Shown here: positions 11,284-20,367 of the stretch, in pieces
How positions within the stretch are numbered: position 1 is the stretch's first letter
Layout of the letters: each line of letters begins with the position of its first letter
Assembly (NCBI RefSeq): GCF_013282215.1
Contig: NZ_CP048103.1
Coordinates: 434,001-498,000 of the forward strand
DNA length: 64,000 bases
From: Kroppenstedtia eburnea
GTDB taxonomy: Bacteria > Bacillota > Bacilli > Thermoactinomycetales > DSM-45169
Direction of reading: 5' to 3'
The notes under the pieces: generated by a model
Databases searched by the model: none
The model's input: only the letters and a program-made list of their open reading frames with translations
What the model was told of the DNA's origin: nothing
Program-made: the position numbers and the translations under genes

Positions 11284-11632
11284 CTGGAGGTTGGAAGTAA
11301 GAAGTTGGAGGTAAGAAGGGATGATTCGGAGCTTTCGTGATTTCCGTGTGTATCAGGCATCTTATAGTCTGGCACTCGAAGTACACAAAGCCACCCGAAC
11401 CTTTCCGGACTTTGAGAAGTATGAACTGGGAGCTCAATTAAGGCGAGCTGCGGTTTCTATACCGGCTAATATAGCTGAAGGGTATGGGAAACGAAGGTCA
11501 ACTGACCTCGGTTATGTTGATCAAGCTTTGTATCAACGATGGGAGCAGTCATACAGTAAACTGGGCAGGCAACTTCACAGCCTGCTGGATAAATGGAAGT
11601 CCAACATCTGACCTCTTACTTCTGACCTCCAG
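11284..11632 (+). other. 23S rRNA intervening sequence (helix 45 site)
   Basis: About 349 nt inserted between GAAGCTGTGGACG and TGTGGTAGGGGAGCGTCC, a classical intervening-sequence site. The ends form a long imperfect stem: CTGGAGGTTGGAAGTAAG at the left and CTTACTTCTGACCTCCAG at the right (11615-11632). Both arms have a 7-nt period. The interior encodes a complete protein on the rRNA strand, and that gene's GGAGG ribosome binding site (11308-11312) lies in the left arm, where folding would hide it. Confidence 0.9.
11321..11611 (+). CDS. Four-helix bundle protein encoded in the 23S intervening sequence
   Basis: 96 residues. It matches the 23S-intervening-sequence/S23 four-helix-bundle family: N-terminal SFRDFRVYQASYSLALEVH, then QLRRAAVSIPANIAEGYGK and a final helix ending LLDKW. 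The family is related to Avd accessory proteins of diversity-generating retroelements and is thought to bind nucleic acid. The gene is intact, with an ATG 8 nt behind GGAGG. Translation would require either unfolded precursor rRNA or a released fragment. Whether it is expressed, and whether it helps the insertion spread, is unknown. Confidence 0.88.
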   Translation: MIRSFRDFRVYQASYSLALEVHKATRTFPDFEKYELGAQLRRAAVSIPANIAEGYGKRRSTDLGYVDQALYQRWEQSYSKLGRQLHSLLDKWKSNI

Positions 11633-12382
11633 TGTGGTAGGGGAGCGTCCCCAGTGCATCGAAGTCGTGTCGTGAGGCACGGTGGAGTGCTGGGGAGTGA
11701 GAATGCCGGTGTGAGTAACGAAAAGAGGGGTGAGAATCCCCTCCGCCGAAAGCCTAAGGTTTCCTGAGGAAGGTTCGTCCGCTCAGGGTAAGTCGGGACC
11801 TAAGCCGAGGCTGAAAAGCGTAGGCGATGGACAACAGGTGGAAATTCCTGTACCACCTTCCGCCGTTTGAGTGACGGGGGGACGCAGGAGGGTAGGAGAT
11901 CGCGCTGTTGGATATGCGCGTCCAAGCGGTGAGGCTGAAGGGAGAGGCAAATCCATCCCTTCAAGGCTGGGCCGTGATGGCGAGGGAAATGACAGTACCG
12001 AAGTCTTTGATCTCACACTGCCAAGAAAAGCCTCTAGCGAGGCGGAAGGTGCCCGTACCGCAAACCGACACAGGTAGGCGAGGAGAGAATCCTCAGGCGC
12101 GCGGGAAAACTCTCGTTAAGGAACTCGGCAAAATGACCCCGTAACTTCGGGAGAAGGGGTGCCCCGGCAGGGTGGTCTTCGGACTGCTCGAGGGGGCCGC
12201 AGTGAATAGGCCCAAGCGACTGTTTAGCAAAAACACAGGTCTCTGCGAAGCCGCAAGGCGAAGTATAGGGGCTGACGCCTGCCCGGTGCTGGAAGGTTAA
12301 GGGGAAGGGTTAGCACTCCCACCCCAAAAAGCACTACTTTTTGGGGACCCCGGGGGGAGCGAAGCTCTGAACCGAAGCCCCA

Positions 12383-12469
<87 letters not shown>

Positions 12470-12717
12470 TGGGCGCTGTCTCAACGAGAGACCCGGTGAA
12501 ATCGTAGTACCCGTGAAGATGCGGGTTACCTGTGACAGGACGGAAAGACCCCGTGAAGCTTTACTGTAGCCTGATATTGGATCTTGGTACGGTTTGTACA
12601 GGATAGGTGGGAGCCGTGGAGTCCGGGCCGCCAGGTTCGGAGGAGGCACTGGTGGGATACCACCCTGATCGTGCCGGGGTTCTAACCGAGCACCGTGATC
12701 CGGTGTCGGGACCGTGT

Positions 12718-12755
<38 letters not shown>

Positions 12756-12961
12756 CGTAACGGAGGCGCCCCAAGGTTCCCTCAGCGCGGTTGGAAATCG
12801 CGCGGTAGAGTGCAAAGGCAGAAGGGAGCTTGACTGCGAGACCTACAAGTCGAGCAGGGACGAAAGTCGGGCTTAGTGATCCGGTGGTTCCGAGTGGAAG
12901 GGCCATCGCTCAACGGATAAAAGCTACTCCGGGGATAACAGGCTGATCTCCCCCAAGAGTC

Positions 12962-13016
<55 letters not shown>

Positions 13017-13021
13017 TAGTC

Positions 13022-13105
<84 letters not shown>

Positions 13106-13222
13106 TCACAGGCGCAGGAAATTTGAGAGGAGCCGTCCTTAGTACGAGAGGACCGGGATGGACGCACCGCTGGTGTACCAGTTGTGTCGCCAGATGCATC
13201 GCTGGGTAGCCAAGTGCGGAAG

Positions 13223-13255
<33 letters not shown>

Positions 13256-13450
13256 CCCCTCAAGATGAGATTTCCCATCCTTTATGGAGTAAGACCCCTC
13301 GAAGATGACGAGGTAGATCGGTCCGGGGTGTACGCGTGGCAACACGTTCAGCTGACGGATACGAATCGGTCGAGGACTTCTCCTGAATTGCTTCGTAAAT
13401 CATTTGCTCTTCATGCTGTATCCGGTTTTCAGGGTCGCATCCCTGAACAG

Positions 13451-13567
<117 letters not shown>

Positions 13568-13577
13568 GACATATGTC

Positions 13578-13611
13578 AACCCCCTGATCCAACCGGATCA
13601 GGGGGTTGTTT
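13578..13611 (+). terminator. rRNA operon terminator
   Basis: Perfect 13-bp stem AACCCCCTGATCC / GGATCAGGGGGTT with loop AACC, followed by GTTTGT. Confidence 0.9.
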
Positions 13612-13748
13612 GTATTGGAATGGGACAGTCCGGGCCTTCATACTCTCAAATATCGTCTGTCCGTTTTGATCACAGAAGGAGGTGTCCATAGACTGTTTTG
13701 AGTAGCTGGGGCAGGTAATATATTCTATGATTAAAAGGTTAATTACTG

Positions 13749-13865
13749 CTGAAATATGTTGTTTATATGATATAATCGTATGGTGGGTTAACTGACTGCT
13801 TTGACCTTAGGCGTAAGCCCTTTCACAACGTTTTGTTAGTCCGCCCCAATTAACACAACGTTGTG
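13749..13865 (+). promoter_or_regulatory. Promoter and paired palindromic operators upstream of the symporter
   Basis: Extended -10 TGATATAAT (13768-13776) with a weak CTGAAA -35 at 13749. Downstream lie a perfect palindrome CACAACGTTGTG (13854-13865) and a near copy CACAACGTTTTG (13824-13835), spaced 30 bp centre to centre (about three helical turns). This suggests a repressor binding cooperatively. The regulator is not identifiable. The rest of 13612-13929 shows no gene. Confidence 0.55.
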
Positions 13866-13929
13866 GTAATAATCACTTTTCCGAAAATGGGAAGTGGTTT
13901 ATGAATCAAGTATAAGGCAGGTGGAAGAC

Positions 13930-15165
13930 ATGAAAATTACAACCAAAACTTTTCTTGGGATTATCCTGGGCCTCGTGGTGGGTCTCGTACTCAATCAATT
14001 TTATCCTGAGGCTTTTAAGGTTTTAAACACGTGGCTGTTTGCACCGATTGGTGATTTGTTTATCAGAGCGATCAAAATGATCGTGGTTCCGTTGGTCTTC
14101 TTCTCCATCGTCATGGGTGCCGCCGGGATCGGGAATCCGAAAAAACTGGGGCGCATCGGTGGTAAAACGGTTTTCCTCTATCTGATCACCACGGCGATCG
14201 CCATCACCATCGCCTTGCTGTTGGCCAATGCCATCGGGCCGGGTGAAGGGGTCCATGTGGCCAAACCGGAAAAGACGGACATCGAAGCCGCTCCTCCGGT
14301 GGTGGAGACCCTGATGAACATCATCCCGGACAACCCGATTAAAGCTCTGGCTGAGGGGGAGATGCTCCAGATCATCTTCTTTGCTCTCGCCTTCGGGATC
14401 GGAATCGCCCTGCTGGGTGACAAGGTGGCCCGGGTCAAGGAAGTTGTGGAGCAAGCCAACGAAGTGATGATGAAGTTGGTCAACATGTTAATGACGGTGG
14501 TTCCTTACGCCGCCTTCGCCTTGATGGCCAAAGCCGTGGGTGAGGCCGGCCTGGAGATGATCGGCTCCATGGGGATGTACATGATCACACTGTTGCTGGC
14601 CTTGGTGATTCACGCATCGCTCATCTACAGCTTGTTCCTCAAGTTCTGGGCCAAAATAAGCCCGATCAAGTTCTTCAAGACGATGTTTCCGGCGATGGAA
14701 GTGGCCTTCACCACCAGCTCCAGCGCCGCCGCCCTGCCGGTGACCATTGAGCAGGTGGAACGGGGTCTCAAAGTACCGAAGGGGATCAGCAGCTTTGTCC
14801 TGCCTTTGGGAGCGACGATCAACATGGATGGCACGGCCATCATGCAAGGGGTTGCATCCATCTTTATCGCTCAGGTGTATGGGATCGATCTTACCTTCAC
14901 CCAGCAACTGTTGATCATCCTGACCGCCACTTTGGCCTCCATCGGTACAGCCGCTGTGCCTTCTGCCGGGATTGTGATGTTGACGATGGTCTTCCCCGTC
15001 GTGGGCTTGCCCCTGGAAGGTTTGGGAATCGTGCTGGGGGTTGACCGCCTCCTCGACATGAGCCGTACCGCGATCAACATCACCGGCGACGCCATGGTCG
15101 CCGCCTGTGTGGCAAGGTCGGAAGGTGAAGATGCGGGAGACCAAGCGGCTCCTCAGTCTGCGTAA
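13930..15165 (+). CDS. gltT: Dicarboxylate/amino acid:cation (Na+/H+) symporter (GltP/GltT/DctA family)
   Basis: A 411-residue membrane protein with the glutamate-transporter-homologue layout. It has the serine-rich TSSSAAALP hairpin (near residue 265), the NMDGT motif (near 300), the GTAAVPSAG hairpin (near 345) and DRLLDMSRTAINITGD at the substrate/cation site. It takes up glutamate, aspartate or C4-dicarboxylates. ATG 13930 follows GGCAGGTGG; a longer in-frame start at 13894 lacks a binding site. It stands alone between the rRNA and purine operons, with its own promoter, operators and terminator. GltT versus DctA cannot be settled from sequence alone. Confidence 0.88.
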   Translation: MKITTKTFLGIILGLVVGLVLNQFYPEAFKVLNTWLFAPIGDLFIRAIKMIVVPLVFFSIVMGAAGIGNPKKLGRIGGKTVFLYLITTAIAITIALLLANAIGPGEGVHVAKPEKTDIEAAPPVVETLMNIIPDNPIKALAEGEMLQIIFFALAFGIGIALLGDKVARVKEVVEQANEVMMKLVNMLMTVVPYAAFALMAKAVGEAGLEMIGSMGMYMITLLLALVIHASLIYSLFLKFWAKISPIKFFKTMFPAMEVAFTTSSSAAALPVTIEQVERGLKVPKGISSFVLPLGATINMDGTAIMQGVASIFIAQVYGIDLTFTQQLLIILTATLASIGTAAVPSAGIVMLTMVFPVVGLPLEGLGIVLGVDRLLDMSRTAINITGDAMVAACVARSEGEDAGDQAAPQSA

Positions 15166-15175
15166 AAGGAATGTG

Positions 15176-15210
15176 ACCGGTGCCCGGGAAATGCGGGTGC
15201 CGGTTTTATT
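15176..15210 (+). terminator. Terminator after the symporter gene
   Basis: ACCGGTGCCCG / CGGGTGCCGGT stem followed by TTTATTTT. Confidence 0.85.
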
Positions 15211-15297
15211 TTGCCCGCAATTTTTTCTCCATTCTACTCCTTTCGATTCAGGAGTCAAGGGGAGCTGACGATTGTCACCGATTTGCCCTTTTCATTA

Positions 15298-15372
15298 AAA
15301 GGCGAACGCTTATATAAAATACAATTACAATGTTCGGTTTTGGTTGACGGGTGTGGAGGACCCTGTTAAACT
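15298..15372 (+). promoter_or_regulatory. PurBox pair and promoter of the pur operon
   Basis: AATGTTCGGTTTT (15329-15341) is, on the other strand, a perfect match to the Bacillus PurBox consensus AWWWCCGAACWWT. A weaker opposed copy, AAAGGCGAACGCT (15298-15310), lies 18 bp upstream. This resembles the divergent PurBox pair bound by PurR. The promoter follows: TTGACG (15344-15349), 17-nt spacer, TAAACT (15367-15372). PurR itself is not in the window. Confidence 0.7.
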
Positions 15373-15405
15373 GAGGTTGAACAGCTCAATAAATGATTCG
15401 AAGTT

Positions 15406-15479
15406 ATTTCTCATATATGCTCGGGAATAGGGCCCGAGTGTTTCTACCCGGAAACCGTAAATTTCCGGACTATGGGAGA
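15406..15479 (+). ncRNA. Purine (guanine/hypoxanthine-class) riboswitch
   Basis: Textbook aptamer. P1 is ATTTCTCATA / TATGGGAGAT (15406-15415, 15470-15479). P2 is CTCGGG/CCCGAG. P3 is CCGGAAA/TTTCCGG, with the junction TTTCTACC. The discriminating base in GGACTAT is C, so the ligand should be guanine or hypoxanthine, not adenine. An intrinsic terminator follows, so ligand binding should switch the pur operon off. Confidence 0.95.
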
Positions 15480-15500
15480 TGCCTTTCCAGGGTGAAGTGT

Positions 15501-15544
15501 GCCCGGACGGGAGGGATTTCCCTTTTACCTGTCCGGGCTTTTTC
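15501..15544 (+). terminator. Riboswitch-controlled attenuator upstream of purE
   Basis: GCCCGGAC (15501-15508) pairs with GTCCGGGC (15531-15538), followed by TTTTTCT. It is the expression platform of the guanine riboswitch. Confidence 0.88.
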
Positions 15545-15594
15545 TGTTTCCTGCACGAGGGCATTCTAAAAGGCGTGAGGATGGAGGGATTTGA

Positions 15595-16086
15595 TTGAAG
15601 CCATGGGTTGGAGTCATTATGGGGAGCACATCGGATTGGCCGACCATGGGGAAAGTTTGCGAAGTGCTCGAAGAACTGGAAATTCCCTTCGAGAAACGGG
15701 TGGTGTCCGCCCATCGGACACCGGATGAAATGTTTGGCTATGCGGAGTCGGCACAGGAACGGGGATTGGAGGTGATCATCGCCGGGGCGGGGGGTGCAGC
15801 CCACCTGCCGGGGATGGTGGCCGCGAAAACGGTGTTGCCTGTCATTGGAGTGCCGATCAAATCCTCTGCTTTGAACGGACTGGATTCCCTGTTGTCCATC
15901 GTCCAGATGCCTGGAGGTGTTCCGGTGGCCACTGTATCCATCGGAGAGGCGGGAGCGGTCAATGCCGGTCTGCTGGCCGCGGAAATGGTGGGAATCAAGC
16001 GCCCGGAACTGCAGAAAAAGTTGGTTGAGCGACGGGAAGAAATCAGAAGACGGGTTTGGGAGCAATCCATACTGGGTGAGGGATGA
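15595..16086 (+). CDS. purE: N5-carboxyaminoimidazole ribonucleotide mutase, PurE
   Basis: 163 residues. Converts N5-CAIR to CAIR. Class I PurE motifs are present: GSTSDWPTM near residue 10, VSAHRTP near 37 and [11 protein letters not shown] near 64, lining the active site with the catalytic His. TTG start at 15595, 6 nt behind GGAGGG. First gene of the pur operon; it overlaps purK by 4 bp. Having both PurE and PurK is the usual bacterial two-step arrangement. Confidence 0.97.
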   Translation: MKPWVGVIMGSTSDWPTMGKVCEVLEELEIPFEKRVVSAHRTPDEMFGYAESAQERGLEVIIAGAGGAAHLPGMVAAKTVLPVIGVPIKSSALNGLDSLLSIVQMPGGVPVATVSIGEAGAVNAGLLAAEMVGIKRPELQKKLVERREEIRRRVWEQSILGEG

Positions 16087-17261
16087 GCATGGAAATGGGT
16101 CAAGGGATCAAGCCTCTCCTTCCCGGAAGTACGATCGGGATCCTGGGAGGCGGACAGCTGGGAAGAATGATCATCCTGGAAGGTAAGAAGATGGGATACC
16201 GCTTTGTCACACTGGATCCTTTGGATGATTGTCCCGGGAGTCAGGTGGCGGATCGACACATCACTGCCGGTTATGATGATCTGGAAGCGGCACGGTTACT
16301 GGCGGAGAGCAGTGATTTGATCACCTACGAATTTGAAAATGTGGATGATGCCGTGGTGAAGGTATTGGAGAAAGATGCCTTTCTCCCCCAGGGAGGTGAA
16401 CTTCTCCGGATCACCCGCCATCGGGTCCGGGAAAAGCGGGCCTTGGAGGCGGCGGGAGTTCCCGTGGCCCCTTACCGGGCGGTTCAGAGCCGGGAAGAGC
16501 TTCTCTCCGGGAGCGAAGCCCTGGGTTTCCCCTGTGTTCTCAAAACGGCCACCGGAGGATATGACGGCAAAGGGCAATGGGTGTTTCAAAGCATGGCGGA
16601 AGCGGAGGCCTTTACACAGCTGGAGCCGGGCCGGGAGTATGTCCTGGAACAATGGGTCCCCTTTGACAAAGAGATCTCCGTGATCGCGGCGAGAAGCATT
16701 ATGGGAGAGGTGGCCATCTTTCCTCCGGCGTGGAATATTCACCGCAAGCAGATCCTCCATCAATCCATTGTGCCTGCACCGGTGGAGAGTGGAATTTTGC
16801 GTCACGCCGAAGATCTCGCCCGTCAGGTTGCGGAAGGGCTGAATGTGCGGGGATTGATCGCAGTGGAGATGTTTCTGCTGCATGACGGCTCCCTGTTGGT
16901 CAATGAGTTGGCTCCCCGTCCTCATAATTCAGGGCATTATACATTGGATGCCTGTGCCGTTTCCCAGTTTGAGCAGCAGATCCGGGCCTTGTCCGGACTG
17001 CCCTTGGGCTCTCCGAAGCTGCTGACGCTGGCGGTGATGGTCAACATTCTGGGAGAGGATGTGGATCGGGTCCGGGCACGGATGACCGACTTCCCACCCC
17101 AGGTGAAGGTGCATTGGTACGGTAAAAGGGAGAGTCGGCCCGGCCGCAAGATGGGGCACCTCACTGTGCTGGGGGAAAGTACGGAAGAGGCGTTGGCAAC
17201 GGTTTGCCGTTTGGAATTGATGGAACCGACAACGAGAAGAGGAGTTGAAACCATCCGATGA
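16083..17261 (+). CDS. purK: N5-carboxyaminoimidazole ribonucleotide synthase, PurK
   Basis: 392 residues, an ATP-grasp enzyme that carboxylates AIR using ATP and bicarbonate. The N-terminal nucleotide-site loop [11 protein letters not shown] is near residue 19. The ATP-grasp core ([14 protein letters not shown]) and metal-binding [14 protein letters not shown] are intact. ATG 16083 overlaps the purE stop, and an alternative ATG at 16089 would remove only two residues. It also overlaps purB by 4 bp, so translation is probably coupled. Confidence 0.97.
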   Translation: MSMEMGQGIKPLLPGSTIGILGGGQLGRMIILEGKKMGYRFVTLDPLDDCPGSQVADRHITAGYDDLEAARLLAESSDLITYEFENVDDAVVKVLEKDAFLPQGGELLRITRHRVREKRALEAAGVPVAPYRAVQSREELLSGSEALGFPCVLKTATGGYDGKGQWVFQSMAEAEAFTQLEPGREYVLEQWVPFDKEISVIAARSIMGEVAIFPPAWNIHRKQILHQSIVPAPVESGILRHAEDLARQVAEGLNVRGLIAVEMFLLHDGSLLVNELAPRPHNSGHYTLDACAVSQFEQQIRALSGLPLGSPKLLTLAVMVNILGEDVDRVRARMTDFPPQVKVHWYGKRESRPGRKMGHLTVLGESTEEALATVCRLELMEPTTRRGVETIR

Positions 17262-18553
17262 TCGAACGATACACCCGACCGGAAATGGGATCGATCTGGA
17301 CCGATGAAAACCGTTACCGTGCCTGGCTGGAGGTGGAGATTCTCGCCTGTGAAGCCTGGGCGGAGCTGGGGGTCATCCCTCAGGAAGACGTAGCCAAGAT
17401 CCGGGAAGGGGCCCGAATCGATGTGGACCGGATTTTGGAGATTGAGCAGGAGACCCGCCACGATGTGGTGGCCTTCACCCGGGCGGTGGCGGAAACCCTG
17501 GGGCCCGAGTCCAAATGGGTTCATTACGGCCTCACCTCCACCGATGTGGTGGATACAGCTCTTTCTTACCTCTTGCGACAGGCCAATCAGATTTTGCTGC
17601 GGGATGTGGATCGGTTCATCGAAGTTTTGAAAAAGAAAGCGCTGGAACACAAGGATACAGTGATGATGGGTCGCACCCACGGGGTTCATGCCGAGCCCAC
17701 CACCTTCGGACTGAAAATGGCCCTGTGGTATGCAGAAATGAAACGAAACCGGGAGCGGCTGGTCCGGGCGGTGGAAACGGTGGCCGTCGGCAAGATTTCC
17801 GGAGCTGTCGGAACTTACGCCAATATTGATCCCTTTGTGGAAGCCTACGTCTGCGAAAAACTGGGGCTGAAGCCGGCACCTGTCTCCACCCAGACCTTGC
17901 AGCGGGATCGCCATGCGGAATATCTGGCGGCTTTGAGCTTGATCGCCACTTCTCTGGAAAAGTTCGCGGTGGAGATCCGGGGACTGCAGAAGAGCGAAAC
18001 CCGGGAAGTGGAGGAAGCCTTCGGCAAAGGGCAGAAAGGTTCCTCCGCCATGCCCCACAAACGGAATCCGATCGGATCGGAAAATATCACCGGGCTGGCC
18101 CGGGTGGTGCGGGGACATATGGTGACCGCCTTTGAAAATGTGGCCCTCTGGCATGAGCGGGATATCTCCCATTCTTCGGCGGAACGGGTGATCCTGCCGG
18201 ACACCACCATTCTGCTCAACTATATGCTCAACCGGTTTGCCGGGATCGTGGAAAATCTGACCGTCTTTCCGGAGAACATGAAGCGCAATATGGAACGGAC
18301 CTACGGTCTGATCTTTTCTCAACGGGTGTTGCTCACCTTGATCGACAAAGGGCTGAAGCGGGAGGAAGCTTACGACCGGGTCCAGAGGTTGGCGATGCAA
18401 GCCTGGGAGGAGGCGCGCTCCTTCCGGGAGTTGGTGGAGAGGGATGAAAGAATCGCATCCATCTTGTCGCCGGAGGAGTTGGAGGACTGTTTTGATACTC
18501 GTTACCACCTGAAGCGGGTGGATGATATCTTCCGCCGCCTGGAGTTGCTCTGA
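17258..18553 (+). CDS. purB: Adenylosuccinate lyase
   Basis: 431 residues. Cleaves SAICAR to AICAR plus fumarate, and adenylosuccinate to AMP. The fumarase/aspartase-superfamily signature [11 protein letters not shown] is near residue 263. The catalytic His in [14 protein letters not shown] and the [11 protein letters not shown] motif are present. ATGA overlap with purK. After it the operon is interrupted by a TA-flanked repeat before purC. Confidence 0.97.
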   Translation: MIERYTRPEMGSIWTDENRYRAWLEVEILACEAWAELGVIPQEDVAKIREGARIDVDRILEIEQETRHDVVAFTRAVAETLGPESKWVHYGLTSTDVVDTALSYLLRQANQILLRDVDRFIEVLKKKALEHKDTVMMGRTHGVHAEPTTFGLKMALWYAEMKRNRERLVRAVETVAVGKISGAVGTYANIDPFVEAYVCEKLGLKPAPVSTQTLQRDRHAEYLAALSLIATSLEKFAVEIRGLQKSETREVEEAFGKGQKGSSAMPHKRNPIGSENITGLARVVRGHMVTAFENVALWHERDISHSSAERVILPDTTILLNYMLNRFAGIVENLTVFPENMKRNMERTYGLIFSQRVLLTLIDKGLKREEAYDRVQRLAMQAWEEARSFRELVERDERIASILSPEELEDCFDTRYHLKRVDDIFRRLELL

Positions 18554-18561
18554 TCATCAAC

Positions 18562-18699
18562 CTAGAAGCGTTGTGAAAAAGCCATTCATAGGGAGGGTTG
18601 GTTTCACATGGAGCGACTTTGGCTCGTCAGAACTTTGGCGCCGGAATGTGAAACCCAATCCCGACCGTCCAAGAACGATTTAAACACAAATTCTTCTCG
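18562..18699 (+). repeat. TA-flanked modular repeat, copy 1 (terminal type 1)
   Basis: Left end TAGAAGCGTTGTGAAAAAGCC. The central hairpin has arms TTGGGTTTCACAT (18599 on) and ATGTGAAACCCAA. Right end degraded (TTCTTCTC). The loop sequence is almost identical to copy 8 at 47.7 kb. Lies between purB and purC on the operon's coding strand. Confidence 0.85.
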
Positions 18700-18717
18700 A
18701 GAAGGATGGGGAAACAG

Positions 18718-19437
18718 ATGAGCCGGGAAGAGCTTCTCTACGAGGGAAAAGCCAAAAAGATCTTTTCCACGGAAGATCCGGATCAGGTCCGGGTGGAATA
18801 CAAAGATGACGCCACCGCCTTTAACGGGGAAAAGCAGGGACAAATCCCGGGGAAAGGAGAGCTGAACAACCGGATCAGCGCCTTTTTCTTTGAGTATCTG
18901 GGACGCAAGGGCATCCCCCATCATTTCCTGGGCACCCTGTCTCCCAGGGAACAGTTGGTGAAACATGTCACGATTTTGCCGGTGGAAGTGGTGGTTCGCA
19001 ACCGGGCCGCGGGCTCCCTCGCCTCCCGTCTGGGATTGGAGGAGGGAAGGGTGTTTACCCGGCCGGTGGTGGAGTTTTACCTGAAGGATGATGAGCTGGG
19101 AGATCCCCTGATCAATGAAGACCATATCGCTTTGCTCCAACTGGCAACCGGAGAACAGGTGACCGGCATGCGGGAGACCGCGCTCAGGGTGAATGAGCAT
19201 CTGTCGGCGCTGATGGCTGAGAAAGGGATCATATTGGTGGATTTCAAGCTGGAATTCGGAGTGAACGGTGGCGGGGAACTCCTCCTCGCCGATGAGATCT
19301 CCCCGGACACCTGCCGCTTCTGGGACCGGGAAACCGATGAAAAGCTGGACAAAGACCGGTTCCGACGGGATCTGGGTCATGTGGAAGAGGCCTATCGCGA
19401 AATTTGGCACCGTTTGGGAGGGGAAGCCCATGTATAA
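18718..19437 (+). CDS. purC: Phosphoribosylaminoimidazole-succinocarboxamide synthase
   Basis: 239 residues from ATG 18718 (an in-frame ATG at 18706 is possible but makes an N-terminus longer than usual). Joins aspartate to CAIR with ATP. Hallmarks: [11 protein letters not shown] at the N-terminus, [12 protein letters not shown] near residue 92 and DFKLEFG near 177, followed by the [12 protein letters not shown] active-site stretch. Overlaps purS by 8 bp. Confidence 0.97.
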   Translation: MSREELLYEGKAKKIFSTEDPDQVRVEYKDDATAFNGEKQGQIPGKGELNNRISAFFFEYLGRKGIPHHFLGTLSPREQLVKHVTILPVEVVVRNRAAGSLASRLGLEEGRVFTRPVVEFYLKDDELGDPLINEDHIALLQLATGEQVTGMRETALRVNEHLSALMAEKGIILVDFKLEFGVNGGGELLLADEISPDTCRFWDRETDEKLDKDRFRRDLGHVEEAYREIWHRLGGEAHV

Positions 19438-19681
19438 AGCAATCATCACGGTTCGTCTGAAACCCAGTGTGTTGGATCCCCAAGGGACTGCCGTCAAGGG
19501 ATCCCTACATTCTCTCGGCTACTCCGACGTGGAAGAAGTCCGGATCGGCAAAACGATGGAGCTTTGGCTGAACACCGCAGACAGGGTGGAAGCGGGAAAG
19601 CGGGTGGATGCCATGTGCCGGCAGCTGTTGGCCAACCCGGTGATTGAGGATTACGAGTATCGACTGGAGGAGGGGTCGTAA
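19430..19681 (+). CDS. purS: Phosphoribosylformylglycinamidine synthase subunit PurS
   Basis: 83 residues. Small structural subunit that, with PurQ and PurL, forms the three-part FGAR amidotransferase. The sequence begins [19 protein letters not shown] and contains the [18 protein letters not shown] core. ATG 19430 sits inside the end of purC, behind GGGAGGGGAA, so it is likely translationally coupled. Two nt separate it from purQ. Confidence 0.96.
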   Translation: MYKAIITVRLKPSVLDPQGTAVKGSLHSLGYSDVEEVRIGKTMELWLNTADRVEAGKRVDAMCRQLLANPVIEDYEYRLEEGS

Positions 19682-19683
19682 CC

Positions 19684-20367
19684 ATGCGATTCGCCGTTCC
19701 GGTTTTTCCCGGCTCCAACTGTGATGTGGACTGCGCCAAAGCTGTGCGGGAGACCCTGGATCGTCCGGTGGACCTCGTCTGGCACACCGAACGCAACCTG
19801 GAAGCTTATGATGCGATCATACTGCCTGGTGGATTCTCCTATGGAGATTACTTGCGCACGGGTGCACTGGCCCGCTTCTCCCCTGTAATGGAATCCGTGG
19901 CGGAAGCGGCGGAAAAGGGGAAGCTGATCCTTGGAATCTGCAACGGTTTCCAGGTGCTCCTGGAAGCGGGGCTGCTCCCCGGTGCCATGCGGGTGAACGA
20001 CCATCTCCAGTTCCGCTGTGCGATCCAATCGCTGCGGGTGGAGAATCATCAGCTTCCCTTCACCCGTCTGTATGAAGCGGGGGAGGAGATTCATTTTCCC
20101 ATCGCCCACGGGGAAGGAAACTACTACTGTGATCCGGAGACTCTGAAGGAGTTGGAGGAACAGGGGCGAATCGTTTTCCGCTATTCCGGGGAAAACCCCA
20201 ACGGTTCCGTGGCCGGCATCGCCGGGGTGGCCAACCCGCAGGGAAATGTGCTGGGACTGATGCCCCATCCGGAACGGGCCATCCATGATTGGATGGGATC
20301 TGCCGACGGGGTCCGCCTGTTTCGATCCATGCTTCAAACCTGGGAGGGGATGTATGGTGCAGCCTGA
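19684..20367 (+). CDS. purQ: Phosphoribosylformylglycinamidine synthase subunit PurQ (glutaminase)
   Basis: 227 residues. Class I glutamine amidotransferase feeding ammonia to PurL. Motifs: [11 protein letters not shown] near residue 46, the nucleophile Cys in GICNGFQVL near 87, and the His/Glu pair in LMPHPERA near 195. Overlaps purL by 14 bp. Confidence 0.97.
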   Translation: MRFAVPVFPGSNCDVDCAKAVRETLDRPVDLVWHTERNLEAYDAIILPGGFSYGDYLRTGALARFSPVMESVAEAAEKGKLILGICNGFQVLLEAGLLPGAMRVNDHLQFRCAIQSLRVENHQLPFTRLYEAGEEIHFPIAHGEGNYYCDPETLKELEEQGRIVFRYSGENPNGSVAGIAGVANPQGNVLGLMPHPERAIHDWMGSADGVRLFRSMLQTWEGMYGAA

